A DNA stretch of 64,000 bases from Pontibacter sp. HSC-36F09 (GCF_024171605.1 NZ_JALKAA010000002.1:806001-870000); one strand, 5' to 3'. Positions 35,795-44,686 are shown, counted from the first letter of the stretch. The notes: a model not told the origin generated them from the letters alone. Numbers and translations are program-made.

Positions 35795-35844
35795 AAATCA
35801 AGTTACAAAAAAGTCTTTTGTCTTATATCAGATAGTCTTTTGTC
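35775..35844. promoter_or_regulatory. repeat cluster (AGTCTTTTGTC) between bioB and bioF, putative operator
   Basis: AGTCTTTTGTC occurs at 35812-35822 and 35834-35844, exactly 22 bp apart, two helical turns. The inverted core GACAAAAGA is at 35775-35783, inside the first codons of bioF. Same-face spacing of identical words suggests protein binding, for example a biotin regulator. No known BirA site can be claimed. Confidence 0.4.
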
Positions 35845-35853
35845 AAAGAAAAA

Positions 35854-36852
35854 CTAGCAAACGTGTTGTGCTTCTTCTTTAAAAGACTTGCGTGGCGTCA
35901 GACCCAGCATTTCGAACATGGCTTTGTCTGCGTCGAAGTCCGGGTTTGGCGTTGTCAAAAGCTTTTCGCCTGTGAAGATAGAATTGGCGCCGGCCAGGAA
36001 GCAAAGGGCCTGGTCGGTTACGCTCATGCGCTCACGGCCTGCCGATAGACGTACCATCGTTTTTGGCATCAGGATACGGGCCGTGGCAATCATGCGCACC
36101 ATTTCCCAAACTGTAACCAGCGGCTGATTTTCCAGGGGCGTACCTTTTACCGGTACAAGCGCATTCACGGGCACAGACTCCGGGTGCTGTACCAGAGTAG
36201 ATAAGGTATGGAGCATACCAATGCGATCTTCGTCTGTTTCGCCCAAACCAATTATGCCGCCCGAACAAACCGATATACCTGCTTTGCGCACGTTTTCAAT
36301 CGTGTCGAGGCGGTCATCGTAAGTACGGGTTGTGATGATGTTGGAGTAATTTTCTTCTGACGTGTCGAGGTTGTGGTTGTAGGCGTACAGACCGGCTTCT
36401 TTCAGCTTCTCGGCCTGGTATTCGTTCACCATACCCAGGGTACAGCAAACTTCCAGGCCCATTTCGTTCACGCCCTTTACCATGTCCAGCACCTTGTCGA
36501 AGTCGCGGTTGTCGCGCACCTCGCGCCAGGCCGCACCCATGCAGAAACGGGTAGAACCACCGTCTTTGGCACGCTGTGCCGCCGTGAGCACTTGCTCCTG
36601 ACTCAACAGTTTGTGCACATCCACATCCGTATGGAAACGGGCCGCCTGCGGACAATACGCGCAATCTTCCGGACAGCCACCGGTTTTCACTGACAATAAA
36701 GTACATACCTGTACCTCACCGGTTGCCTGGTGCTGCTTGTGCACATTGGCTGCCTCCACGATCAGTTCCAACACTGGTTTATTGTAAATCGCTTTGATCT
36801 CCTCTAATGTCCAGTCGTTTCGAATAACTGCGTTTAGTCCGTCTTGCGTCAT
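35854..36852 (-). CDS. bioB: biotin synthase
   Basis: Radical-SAM enzyme that inserts sulfur into dethiobiotin; 332 residues. The [4Fe-4S] SAM cluster motif is CPEDCAYC within [22 protein letters not shown]. Further BioB-specific stretches are [68 protein letters not shown] and [35 protein letters not shown], where a conserved Arg serves the auxiliary [2Fe-2S] cluster. It is the first gene of the minus-strand bioB-bioF-bioD string. No TAnnTTTG box was found just upstream. Confidence 0.97.
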   Translation of the reverse strand: MTQDGLNAVIRNDWTLEEIKAIYNKPVLELIVEAANVHKQHQATGEVQVCTLLSVKTGGCPEDCAYCPQAARFHTDVDVHKLLSQEQVLTAAQRAKDGGSTRFCMGAAWREVRDNRDFDKVLDMVKGVNEMGLEVCCTLGMVNEYQAEKLKEAGLYAYNHNLDTSEENYSNIITTRTYDDRLDTIENVRKAGISVCSGGIIGLGETDEDRIGMLHTLSTLVQHPESVPVNALVPVKGTPLENQPLVTVWEMVRMIATARILMPKTMVRLSAGRERMSVTDQALCFLAGANSIFTGEKLLTTPNPDFDADKAMFEMLGLTPRKSFKEEAQHVC

Positions 36853-37163
36853 AATGCTTGGGTTTGGATTACGAAGATAATTTGAAGATTTAGGAATAAA
36901 AAATCAAGTCTGGGGGTATGTTCGGTGGATAACTTGTTAACTATTTAAGCTACTGCATTATTTCTGTGGATAAAATGGTTTGTTAATTTGTTAGGAAGCT
37001 GAATTTGACGGATTAGGGTTGGAACACAGGTATAGCTGAACAAAATGATCAGGCATATTTGCTTCCTGCGAAGACCAGTAACCCGCACACGGCAACAGAG
37101 GAAGTCGTTTTAAGGTATACCTTAATCTGTAAAATTTAGAGTCCTGTTCTGACATGCTGACTT
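36853..37163. other. divergent intergenic region, bioB / membrane protein
   Basis: About 310 nt between two divergent genes. Three AGGTATA/TATACCT words were seen: one near 37030 and an overlapping pair near 37114-37122 (AGGTATACCT). No clear promoter, operator palindrome or RNA element was recognised. Confidence 0.4.
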
Positions 37164-37910
37164 ATGCTGCTAACTTCTACTTCCCCGACCACCACACCCT
37201 TGCTTCTTTCTCCTGAAAATGTGCTTCGGAAGCTCAGCATAATTATTTTCGTGCTGCTGCTCGCTGATATTGCCGGGATTGTACTGGACAGTGTTTTGCA
37301 GTACGACTCCAGATTGACGCGGATATTGATGTATTACTTTACCTTCAACGGAGAGAGTAACATCCCCGCCTTCTTCTCTTCGGTAATGTTACTGGCCGCA
37401 AGTGGGCTCCTTTTTCTGATTTACATTCAACACAAACGATCTGCTCAGGAAAACTATACCCGTCATTGGTTTATACTGGGGTGCCTCTTTCTGTTCATGG
37501 CCATCGACGAGAACACACAGGTACACGAAAGAGTGGCGGATTTTGTGCGACCTCGCCTAACGACTGACTTGTCAGGTATGCTACATTGGGCCTGGGTGGT
37601 GCCATACGGTGTGCTTACGCTGGCTGTGGTAGCCTATTTCTTGCGTTTTGTGCTCCGACTGCCTGCCTATACCCGTAACCTGATCCTGGTGTCGGGTGCG
37701 CTGTTTGTGACAGGTGCCCTGGGGCTGGAGTTTTTTGAGGGTTATCTGTACAAGCGCTATGGGATCGACCACCTGTACAACCGAATCCTCTACTGCCTGG
37801 AGGAGTTGATGGAAATGTCTGGAGTAGCACTCTTCATCTATACCTTACTCGACCACCTGGCAAGGTATGGCACCCAGATCGTGCTGGCTCCGGAGGACAG
37901 CGAAGCATAA
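37164..37910 (+). CDS. hypothetical inner-membrane protein
   Basis: A 248-residue protein with about six transmembrane helices (near 25-45, 65-90, 105-118, 140-165, 172-195, 210-235). A conserved-looking polar motif MAIDENTQVHERVADF follows helix three, and EFFEGYLYKRYGIDHLYNRILYCLEELMEMSG precedes the last helix. Both contain His/Glu clusters that could bind metal. I recognise it only as a conserved hypothetical. No signal peptide separate from the first helix. It lies directly upstream of the DEAD-box gene (54 nt) but that gene has its own -7-like box. Confidence 0.75.
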   Translation: MLLTSTSPTTTPLLLSPENVLRKLSIIIFVLLLADIAGIVLDSVLQYDSRLTRILMYYFTFNGESNIPAFFSSVMLLAASGLLFLIYIQHKRSAQENYTRHWFILGCLFLFMAIDENTQVHERVADFVRPRLTTDLSGMLHWAWVVPYGVLTLAVVAYFLRFVLRLPAYTRNLILVSGALFVTGALGLEFFEGYLYKRYGIDHLYNRILYCLEELMEMSGVALFIYTLLDHLARYGTQIVLAPEDSEA

Positions 37911-37916
37911 TATTCG

Positions 37917-37946
37917 TACCTTTGCAGGTATACGGGCAATTGCCCG
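37917..37946 (+). promoter_or_regulatory. -7 box plus GGGCAATTGCCC palindrome upstream of the helicase
   Basis: TACCTTTG (37917-37924) fits TAnnTTTG. Eight nt later CGGGCAATTGCCCG (37933-37946) is a perfect 14-bp palindrome, 18 nt before the start codon. The same core, GGGCAATTGCC, precedes two other genes in the window. No good -33 was seen. Confidence 0.45.
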
Positions 37947-37964
37947 CGACTCATACCTGTATTT

Positions 37965-39107
37965 ATGTCATTTTCTGCACTGGGCCTTTCGGCGCCACTT
38001 CTTCGTTCCATCCAAGCCCAGGGCTATACCGCGCCCTATCCGATACAGACACAGGCTATACCCTCCATCCTGAAAGGGAAGGATGTGCTGGGTATAGCGC
38101 AAACAGGTTCCGGCAAGACGGCTAGTTTTGCGCTGCCTATACTGGAGATGTACCAGAAGAAGCAAGCCGGCCGCAACCGCTATGTGCGCACGCTGGTGCT
38201 CGTACCTACTCGCGAATTGGCGGTGCAGATAGAAGAGGTGTTCCGTGCTTTCGGTAAGGAGCTTGACAGACCGGTAAAGACGCTGGCGGTGTATGGTGGC
38301 ATCTCCATCAATCCGCAGATGATGAAACTGAGCGGTACCGATGTGCTCGTCGCAACGCCTGGCCGCTTACTCGACCTGGTCGAGCACAAAGCGGTGCACC
38401 TTTCGGAAGTGGAAACGCTGGTGCTGGACGAGGCTGATAAAATGCTGCATCTGGGTTTTCAGGAGGAAGTGAACAAGTTGCTTTCCATGTTGCCAGCCAG
38501 GCGGCAAACCCTCTTGTTTTCGGCTACTCTGAGCCAGGATGTAGAAGACCTGATAGCGAAGTTGCTGACTGACCCTGTGCGGGTGATGGTGCAGGAAGAA
38601 GCTACGGTGCCGGAACTAATCAAGCAATCCGCTTACCAGGTGGATCCTGAAAAGAAGGGACCTTTGCTGCGCTACCTCATCCGGCAATACGACATGCAAC
38701 AGGTGCTGGTATTCGCTTCGTCTATTCGGACGGCCGACAATGTGGTAGGCAAGCTCAAGAAGCATGGGATAGAAGCAGCAGCCTTTCACGGCGACAGAAG
38801 CCAAGGCGGCAGAACAGAAGCGCTCCGGCAGTTTAAGGCAGGCAAATTGCGCGTACTGGTTGCCACCGACCTTGCCTCCCGGGGTATAGATATCAAGTTT
38901 TTGCCTTATGTGATCAACTACGAACTGCCCCGTTCCCCGAAAGACTACGTGCACCGCATCGGGCGCACGGGCCGCGCCGAGGCCTCCGGCGAAGCCATCT
39001 CGCTGATTACGACAGAGGATGCGCACCACTTCAAGATCATCCAGAAGAAAATGGGCGTACGAGTGGAGATCCTGCCTACAGATGATATCGACCTGCAGGG
39101 GCAGTAA
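37965..39107 (+). CDS. DEAD-box RNA helicase (RhlE-like)
   Basis: A 380-residue minimal DEAD-box ATPase that unwinds RNA. All motifs are in order: Q motif (GYTAPYPIQTQAIP), I AQTGSGKTASF, Ia PTRELAVQ, TPGRLLD, II VLDEADKML, III SATL, then domain 2 with VFASSIRTAD, IV-V VATDLASRGIDI and VI HRIGRTGRA. It lacks the long basic C-terminal tail of many RhlE proteins, ending soon after motif VI. Cold adaptation or ribosome assembly roles are usual for the family. It is preceded by a palindrome around the likely transcription start and ends at a dyad shared with the convergent GH13 gene. Confidence 0.93.
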   Translation: MSFSALGLSAPLLRSIQAQGYTAPYPIQTQAIPSILKGKDVLGIAQTGSGKTASFALPILEMYQKKQAGRNRYVRTLVLVPTRELAVQIEEVFRAFGKELDRPVKTLAVYGGISINPQMMKLSGTDVLVATPGRLLDLVEHKAVHLSEVETLVLDEADKMLHLGFQEEVNKLLSMLPARRQTLLFSATLSQDVEDLIAKLLTDPVRVMVQEEATVPELIKQSAYQVDPEKKGPLLRYLIRQYDMQQVLVFASSIRTADNVVGKLKKHGIEAAAFHGDRSQGGRTEALRQFKAGKLRVLVATDLASRGIDIKFLPYVINYELPRSPKDYVHRIGRTGRAEASGEAISLITTEDAHHFKIIQKKMGVRVEILPTDDIDLQGQ

Positions 39108-39116
39108 GGTATGGGG

Positions 39117-39146
39117 TATGGCGCGAGCGAGGATACTCGCGCCATA
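39117..39146. terminator. GC-rich dyad between convergent genes (REP-like, copy 2)
   Basis: TATGGCGCGAG (39117-39127) and CTCGCGCCATA (39136-39146) form an 11-bp perfect stem over 8 nt between the helicase and GH13 stops. It lacks a clear T run. The left arm shares ATGGCGCGAGCG with the dyad at 1556-1567, so it may be a dispersed repeat that also acts as terminator. Confidence 0.5.
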
Positions 39147-39150
39147 AAAC

Positions 39151-40818
39151 TTAACTCTTCTTCAGCAAATGACTCAGGTCGCCGGCACGGAACCAGCGGT
39201 AGCCGTATGCGTCCAAAGTGATGTAGTGCCTGCCTTTCGCATCAGCTTTGCTTTCATAGCTCACCATCAGGTCAATCAGCTTGTACTCTTTTTCCTGGTT
39301 GTCTTTTCTCTCCTGTTTCAGGTCGAGTACAACTTCGTGGACCATCTCGTCGAAGTTGTGCAAAATGATCAGTGAGCTGCCTTGCCAGCTGTAGTGCATG
39401 CAGAGTACTTTAGGCTTGTTCGTTTTGAGGATTTGCCATTCGCCCCAGCCAATCTCCGTACACTCTTGCCGAAGCCGGATCAGGGCAGTCATCCAGTTCA
39501 GAAGCGAGTTTGGGTCGCGGCGTTGGTTCTCGACGTTTACGTGATGATAGGAGTAAGGGCCTTTGTCGATGACAGGATGTACCAACTTGTCGGCTTTCGA
39601 GAAACCAGCCTGGTGATCGTCCGTCCATTGCATGGGGGTGCGCACGGCATCGCGCTCCTTCAGGCTCTGGTCGTCGCCCATGCCGATCTCGTCGCCATAG
39701 CGGATCACGGGGGTGCCGGGCAGCGAGAACATCAGGCTGTAGGCCAGCTCGCTTTGCTGTCTGTTGCCCAGCATGGTAGAGAGGCGGCGTCGTATACCCC
39801 GCTCGTAGAGCAGCATATCTTCATCCGGCGCGAACCGGGCGAACACCTTCTCGCGTTGCTCGTCGGTGAGGCGGCCCAGGTCCAGTTCGTCGTGGTTGCG
39901 CAGAAAGTGTGCCCATTGCACGTTCGGGAAGTTGGTGCGGGTGGCCTCCAGTGCTTCGATCAGCGGATCAATTTCGGTGGTAGCCAGTGCGTAGAACATA
40001 TGCTGGTTCACATAAAAATTGAACATCATGTGAATGCCATTTCCTTCTTTCCCGAAATACTTTTTGTTTTCTTCGGGCAGCACGTTGGCCTCGCCCAGCA
40101 AGATGGCATCTCCCCGGCGCCACTGTACAAAGCGGCGGATTTCACGGAGGTAATCGAAGTTGAGCTCGTGTTTACTGGTGTTCGGCTCAGGCGATTCGAT
40201 CATGAATGGAACGGCATCCACACGGAAGCCAGCTACGCCCAATTCCAGCCAAAAACCAATGATGCGTTTGATCTCAGCGCGTACATCCGGATTATCCCAG
40301 TTCAGATCGGGCTGGAAATGGTGAAAGCGGTGGTAGTACCAGAATTTGGCTTTTTTGTCGTAGGACCAGGTAGAGTCCTGTACGCCGGGAAATACCATAC
40401 CTTCGTTCCAGTCAGACGGTTTCTTTTTATTCCAGACATACCAGTCTCGGTATGGTGCGTTTTCGCTGCTGCGGGCATCCTGAAACCAGGGGTGCTGGTC
40501 AGAAGTATGGTTCACTACCAGGTCGATGATCACTTTGATGCCGCGCTTTTTGGCCTGGTGCATAAACTCCACAAATTCACCGCTGGAGCCGTGCCTTGGG
40601 TCCACCCCGTAATAGTCGGAGATGTCATAGCCGTTGTCTTTGTTGGGAGAGGGCTGGAAAGGGGCGAGCCAGATGCAGTCGATGCCCATAGCATTGAGGT
40701 AATCCAGGCGACGAGCAAGCCCTTCGAAGTCGCCCACCCCGTCGCCGTTCAGGTCCATAAAGGTTTCGAGATCGAGACTGTAAATGATTGAGTTTTTATA
40801 CCATAGCTCTTCCAGCAT
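39151..40818 (-). CDS. GH13 family enzyme, trehalose synthase / alpha-amylase type
   Basis: A 555-residue (beta/alpha)8 glycoside hydrolase from the ATG at 40818 (MLEELWYKNSIIYSLDLETF); a 39-residue upstream extension to 40935 is not family-like. GH13 regions are visible: NGYDISDYYGVDPRHGS, DLVVNHTSDQHPWFQ, the nucleophile in GVAGFRVDAVPF, the acid in ILLGEANV and the third acid in FLRNHDELDLGRLT. DLNGDGVGDFEGLARRLDYL is typical of trehalose synthases and oligo-1,6-glucosidases. The opening resembles TreS (maltose to trehalose), but no maltokinase domain is fused and the activity is not certain. No signal peptide, so cytoplasmic. Confidence 0.86.
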   Translation of the reverse strand: MLEELWYKNSIIYSLDLETFMDLNGDGVGDFEGLARRLDYLNAMGIDCIWLAPFQPSPNKDNGYDISDYYGVDPRHGSSGEFVEFMHQAKKRGIKVIIDLVVNHTSDQHPWFQDARSSENAPYRDWYVWNKKKPSDWNEGMVFPGVQDSTWSYDKKAKFWYYHRFHHFQPDLNWDNPDVRAEIKRIIGFWLELGVAGFRVDAVPFMIESPEPNTSKHELNFDYLREIRRFVQWRRGDAILLGEANVLPEENKKYFGKEGNGIHMMFNFYVNQHMFYALATTEIDPLIEALEATRTNFPNVQWAHFLRNHDELDLGRLTDEQREKVFARFAPDEDMLLYERGIRRRLSTMLGNRQQSELAYSLMFSLPGTPVIRYGDEIGMGDDQSLKERDAVRTPMQWTDDHQAGFSKADKLVHPVIDKGPYSYHHVNVENQRRDPNSLLNWMTALIRLRQECTEIGWGEWQILKTNKPKVLCMHYSWQGSSLIILHNFDEMVHEVVLDLKQERKDNQEKEYKLIDLMVSYESKADAKGRHYITLDAYGYRWFRAGDLSHLLKKS

Positions 40819-40910
40819 AGCGAATCGGTTTTGGTTGGTTAAAAATGATTCGTCTATACGGGAGAAGCCGGGCAAAAGTCGGGACGTAGACTTAAAAGGA
40901 GGTGAACTGT

Positions 40911-41357
40911 TCAGGACTTTTTCTGAGCCAGCCACTTGTCGTAGCGCATCTCAAATTTGATCTCGGAACGGCCGTGTATACCTGTTTCGCGCCAGCCTTG
41001 CTTTCGGTAAAAAGCTTCGGCCCTGGTGCCGGGGTCTGTGCCCAGCCAGATGGGTTCTGGTGTTTGCTGAAAATACCAGTCGAGCATGATGCGGTGGAGT
41101 TGCTTGCCTATACCTTGTCCTTCAGACTCAGGCAGCAGAAACAAGGCCCACACATTATAGTCTTGCAGGTCGACGATAGCAAAGCCCACGACTTGTCCTT
41201 CCACCTCGCATACCCAGCCTTTTCCACGCTCCGTCAGGTATAGCACACAGAGTTCATCGGTTACCAGTGTCGGGTCAGAGAGGATGTTTTCCTTTACCGA
41301 GTGGCGGATGATCTGGAGTTGGGGAATGTCGGAGGTTGTGGCTTCGCGGAAGAGCAT
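40911..41357 (-). CDS. GNAT-family N-acetyltransferase
   Basis: A 148-residue GNAT fold. MLFREATTSDIPQLQIIRHSVKENIL opens it, VGFAIVDLQDYNVWALFLLPESEGQGIGKQLHRIMLDWYF carries the acetyl-CoA loop (E-G-Q-G-I-G), and TRAEAFYRKQGWRETG is the typical C-terminal helix. I use the ATG at 41357, which leaves an 11-nt gap to the upstream gene; an in-frame ATG at 41405 would overlap it. Substrate unknown. Its stop lies 92 nt beyond the GH13 start, on the same strand. Confidence 0.88.
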   Translation of the reverse strand: MLFREATTSDIPQLQIIRHSVKENILSDPTLVTDELCVLYLTERGKGWVCEVEGQVVGFAIVDLQDYNVWALFLLPESEGQGIGKQLHRIMLDWYFQQTPEPIWLGTDPGTRAEAFYRKQGWRETGIHGRSEIKFEMRYDKWLAQKKS

Positions 41358-41368
41358 AATGAAATGAG

Positions 41369-42535
41369 TCAATCGGAAACGAAGAACCAAGGAATATTGA
41401 ACCAACCATTTTGAAAATATATGGTTACTTGATCTCCGTTCTCAAATTGATTGTAAAATTCTTGTTTTACGGACACCTCCTCGTTTTTGTCTTGGGTGCC
41501 CCATTTGGTAAGTTCAAGATAATAAGAAATATTCTTGCCCGTGCTGATGCGTTTATTTACTATGGTTGCCTTGTATATTTTGCTATCTGATTTATCGTAA
41601 TAGCAATTAAGAGTAATGATTGCACCATAACTATAACAAACCACAGCTATTAAAATGCTGGATGCGGCTAGGTAATCTTTCGCTTTTTTAAAATTAAACT
41701 CACGATTGCGTAAAAAAATAATGTTCAATAAAGCGACAGCTAAAATTGAGGTAAACAGCCCTGCATTATTGAAATCGTAAATTTTAAAATCTAGAAGTGC
41801 TCTTAACCCAAGCGCGAAGCTAGGGGCAAATATAGCCCAAGACAAAGATGGATGAACGCTCTCATTATTTTCGTCAATTCTGAAAAGCCCACTTGAGAAT
41901 TTTAAATTGATAAGAGTTAGAACAGGTATGGCAATGGAAGTGAGTATAGCGAATTCGTATGGAATTGGGTAAAAAAATGTCCAGACACCAGCCAATCCGC
42001 CTGTCCAATTCAATATTTTAGCTTTCTTTTGAGCTGATCGAAATTTAGCCGCTCTTGCCTCAAGCGTGTGCCCGTACTGTTCATTAGATAAGATCTGCTG
42101 TGTGTCCGCTTCTATTTTCAGATCATCGAGGTTAGGGTAATATCTGGTGAGTAAATCCACTAGTTCAGATAAGTTCTTAATGGAGGAATAGAACTTAAGG
42201 CTTTTCTTATCCGATGTGGCTGATTCAATGATAATATTATTAATTGTGACTTTAAATCCCTTTATTTCATCAAAATAAAGTTCTCTATCAGAAAATGTTT
42301 TAATCACCTGAATTCTATCGTCATGTACAATGATTCTACCATTAATCGTATTAAGTAACCCGATTGTAGAGAATCCAATTATGAACAAACCCATTGGCCA
42401 CAATAGAAAAATGAGTGGCAAGTTATTGTCTTGCATGAAGGGTACAATTAGACTCAAAATACCCAGCAAAATGATGAGTGGAGCAAAAATGAAAACGAAA
42501 ATTGCTGGGCCCTTCGCCGTCTTGTATACCTGCAT
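41369..42535 (-). CDS. AT-rich hypothetical membrane protein
   Basis: A 388-residue protein. It has two N-terminal helices (about 10-33 and 40-63), a soluble PH-like segment (GRIIVHDDRIQVIKTFSDRELYFDEIKGFKVTINNIIIESATSDKKSL), a coiled region to about 170, then about four to five further helices (180-310). A final DUF3592-like beta domain follows (IYKATIVNKRISTGKNISYYLELTKW ... GDQVTIYFQNGWF). No named family fits the whole length. It is strikingly AT-rich against the flanking GH13, GNAT and MORN genes, suggesting later acquisition. A TATACCT word overlaps its start region. Confidence 0.7.
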   Translation of the reverse strand: MQVYKTAKGPAIFVFIFAPLIILLGILSLIVPFMQDNNLPLIFLLWPMGLFIIGFSTIGLLNTINGRIIVHDDRIQVIKTFSDRELYFDEIKGFKVTINNIIIESATSDKKSLKFYSSIKNLSELVDLLTRYYPNLDDLKIEADTQQILSNEQYGHTLEARAAKFRSAQKKAKILNWTGGLAGVWTFFYPIPYEFAILTSIAIPVLTLINLKFSSGLFRIDENNESVHPSLSWAIFAPSFALGLRALLDFKIYDFNNAGLFTSILAVALLNIIFLRNREFNFKKAKDYLAASSILIAVVCYSYGAIITLNCYYDKSDSKIYKATIVNKRISTGKNISYYLELTKWGTQDKNEEVSVKQEFYNQFENGDQVTIYFQNGWFNIPWFFVSD

Positions 42536-42643
42536 TTATGACGTGAATTTCTGATTTGATTTGCGAAATTAAATATAGGCATTGTAGCTAAAAAACTGCA
42601 TGTGCGCTAAAGACAATAAGTTGAAGAGAGCTAATTCAAACAA

Positions 42644-42676
42644 AAAGTCCCCCACTCACATTGAGCGGGGGACTTT
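42644..42676 (-). terminator. terminator of the MORN-repeat gene
   Basis: AAAGTCCCCC (42644-42653) pairs with GGGGGACTTT (42667-42676), with a further CTCA/TGAG step inside the loop. A runs on the left give a T run on the minus strand. Confidence 0.82.
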
Positions 42677-42696
42677 CCTATACCTGTAGCTATACC

Positions 42697-44025
42697 TTAC
42701 TTTTCCTTCTCTTCCACAACCTCACCATTTCGGTAAAGGCGGGTCTTGTATACCTTGCCTTCTGGGTTGTGGTATTTCCAGGTACCGGTGGCTTTGTTGT
42801 TGCGATGCTGACCGGTTACTTCTACTTTGCCGTCTTCGAAGTACTGCTTGTATGGACCGAAGCGCAGACCATCTTTATAGCTTGTCTCAGATTTCAGTTT
42901 GCCGCTTTCATAGAATTCCTGGCTGCTCACGATTTTGCCATCGCCTTTGCCGTAGGTATACTTCGCTTTGGCCTGACCGTTTTCATAATATACCACTCGC
43001 TCACCAATCAGTTTGTCGGCGTTGTAGGTTTCGGCTACCTCTACTTTTTTGCCGGGGGCGTCGTAGTAAGCTTTCCAGTTTCCGGTGCGTAGTTTGTTTT
43101 TGTAGTGCTCCTCCGCTTTTATGTTGCCGGAAGGGTAGTAGGTTGTGATCTTGCGGTCATCGCCGTTGTTGCTGTACTGCCCTTCTTCCTTCAGTTTGCC
43201 ATCTTCGAAGTATACCTGCGAAAGCCCCTGTACCTGCCCGTTGCGGTAAGTGATCATGCTGCGCAGGTTGCCGTTCTCAAAATAGGCTTTGGACGGTCCG
43301 TGCATTTTACCTGACGCGAAGCTTCCCTCGGTGCTCAGTTTGCCACTGCGGTAATAGCTCTTGAACGTGCCGTTGCGTTGACCCGCCACATTAATCACTT
43401 CTGTCTCCAGCTGACCATTGTCGAAATACGTTTTGTAAGAACCTTCCAGCATACCGTTGCGGTAAGTGGCCTCGGTCTCCAGGTTGCCGTTCTCGAAGTA
43501 AGTTTTAGCCGGACCGTTCTGTTGGCTGTTCTGGTAGGTAATCTCCGATTTAAGCTTGCCGTTCGGGTAAAACTCACGTACCAGTCCCTCCGGAAAACCG
43601 TTCACAAAATTGGTCTCCTTGCGCACCTTGCCATCAGCATAAAATGTCCTGAACACGTCGCTCTGCTGGTCTTTGTCGTAGCTGCCTTCCTGCAACAAGC
43701 GCCCATCCGGATGAAAAGCTTTAAAAGGTCCCTGCTTCTGATCCTGCACATAGGTTACCTGCATGCGGGGCTGTCCGTTCTGGTAATACTCCGTGAACAC
43801 ACTATCCTTTTTGCCTTCCACAAATTTGGCAAACGCCTCCCGCTCACCAGTCGGGTAATAGCGGTTGTAGTAGCCCACAATCGCCGAGTCGGGCGTCATG
43901 TAGTATACCTCTTTTACGCTCGTCATGGACTCGTCGTGGTAGGTGACTACTTTGCGTTGCGCCTGCCCGAAAGCTGAAGCACTGACTAGCAAAACAGCGG
44001 AAAGGATGAAAAGTGATTTAAGCAT
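42697..44025 (-). CDS. secreted MORN-repeat (YwqK-like) protein
   Basis: A 442-residue exported protein with a signal peptide (MLKSLFILSAVLLVSASAFGQ, cleavage before AQRKVV). The remainder is a long array of about 22-24-residue MORN_2-type repeats, each of the form YYENGxLxxExxYxxGxxxGxxKxY, from about residue 45 to 440. Such proteins are often labelled YwqK antitoxin-like, but that function is not supported here. The array suggests an elongated beta structure in the periplasm or outer membrane. The repeats are conserved at the protein level rather than as DNA tandem repeats. Monocistronic with its own terminator. Confidence 0.85.
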   Translation of the reverse strand: MLKSLFILSAVLLVSASAFGQAQRKVVTYHDESMTSVKEVYYMTPDSAIVGYYNRYYPTGEREAFAKFVEGKKDSVFTEYYQNGQPRMQVTYVQDQKQGPFKAFHPDGRLLQEGSYDKDQQSDVFRTFYADGKVRKETNFVNGFPEGLVREFYPNGKLKSEITYQNSQQNGPAKTYFENGNLETEATYRNGMLEGSYKTYFDNGQLETEVINVAGQRNGTFKSYYRSGKLSTEGSFASGKMHGPSKAYFENGNLRSMITYRNGQVQGLSQVYFEDGKLKEEGQYSNNGDDRKITTYYPSGNIKAEEHYKNKLRTGNWKAYYDAPGKKVEVAETYNADKLIGERVVYYENGQAKAKYTYGKGDGKIVSSQEFYESGKLKSETSYKDGLRFGPYKQYFEDGKVEVTGQHRNNKATGTWKYHNPEGKVYKTRLYRNGEVVEEKEK

Positions 44026-44060
44026 GGGTACTATTGTTTGACTGTAGTGAAGGTATAGGG

Positions 44061-44591
44061 CTATACCTTCTTTTTGGTAATTTCTTTTGCTACTAACTTC
44101 AAAAACGGGTCAGCATCTCTCACGTATTGCTGTGCCAGTTCCATCGCCTTGGCACGGTTCACTTTGTTCAGGCTCAGCAAAGCACGACGGACCACATACT
44201 TGTCTTCGCCTTCAATCAATTGTAGCAACATTTTCTCGCGGCCTTCGACCTCCATATGACCAAGCAATTCGGCCATTTGCCACCTGGCTTGTGGTTGATC
44301 AGAGAAGATGGCCTTCCGTACAAAACGGAGCGGGTCTGCTAGCTTCTCCTCTACAATTTTTAGCACCACACCCGCTTCATTGTCAATGGCCAGCGCATAC
44401 ACCAGCTGTTGTGCCAGATCGTGGTTGAATTCTTGGTTGAGTTGCTCCAGCGCTTCATTGGCCGCCTTGTACAACGCTTCCCAGCCAGGATACCCGGCTT
44501 CCCACTCACCCAATCCTCTTTCATTGTTATAAGTGTCGGGCGTCATGTTGGCCCACTCCCAGAAGTTGGCCAATTTGGTTTCTAATGACAT
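44061..44591 (-). CDS. HEAT-repeat domain protein
   Basis: A 176-residue helical protein. The N-terminal half (MSLETKLANFWEWANMTPDTYNNERGLGEWEAGYPGWEALYKAANEAL) is not recognised. The C-terminal half shows HEAT-like helix pairs (PLRFVRKAIFSDQPQARWQMAELLGHMEVEGREKMLLQLI, KYVVRRALLSLNKVNRAKAMELAQQYV). No catalytic motif, signal or membrane segment. It lies 35 nt upstream of the MORN gene on the same strand and may share its transcript. Function unknown. Confidence 0.72.
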   Translation of the reverse strand: MSLETKLANFWEWANMTPDTYNNERGLGEWEAGYPGWEALYKAANEALEQLNQEFNHDLAQQLVYALAIDNEAGVVLKIVEEKLADPLRFVRKAIFSDQPQARWQMAELLGHMEVEGREKMLLQLIEGEDKYVVRRALLSLNKVNRAKAMELAQQYVRDADPFLKLVAKEITKKKV

Positions 44592-44659
44592 ATCAGTCTA
44601 AAATGGATAAACACCAAAAATATGGGAAACAGTTTAATATTCAGGCAAGGTACAAAAAA

Positions 44660-44686
44660 GAAGCCCTACGAATAACGTAGGGCTTC
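44660..44686. terminator. terminator of the thiolase gene
   Basis: GAAGCCCTACG (44660-44670) and CGTAGGGCTTC (44676-44686) form a perfect 11-bp stem over AATAA. An A run on the left provides the minus-strand T run. Confidence 0.82.

Noticed and set aside
39382-40791. A 469-codon open frame on the plus strand opposite the GH13 gene
   Set aside because: It is an antisense shadow of a gene with all GH13 catalytic motifs. Its translation has no recognisable domain.
42697-44025. Possible DNA tandem repeat or CRISPR-like periodicity in the MORN gene
   Set aside because: The periodicity is at protein level, about 22-24 residues with diverged codons. There are no identical DNA repeats and spacers.
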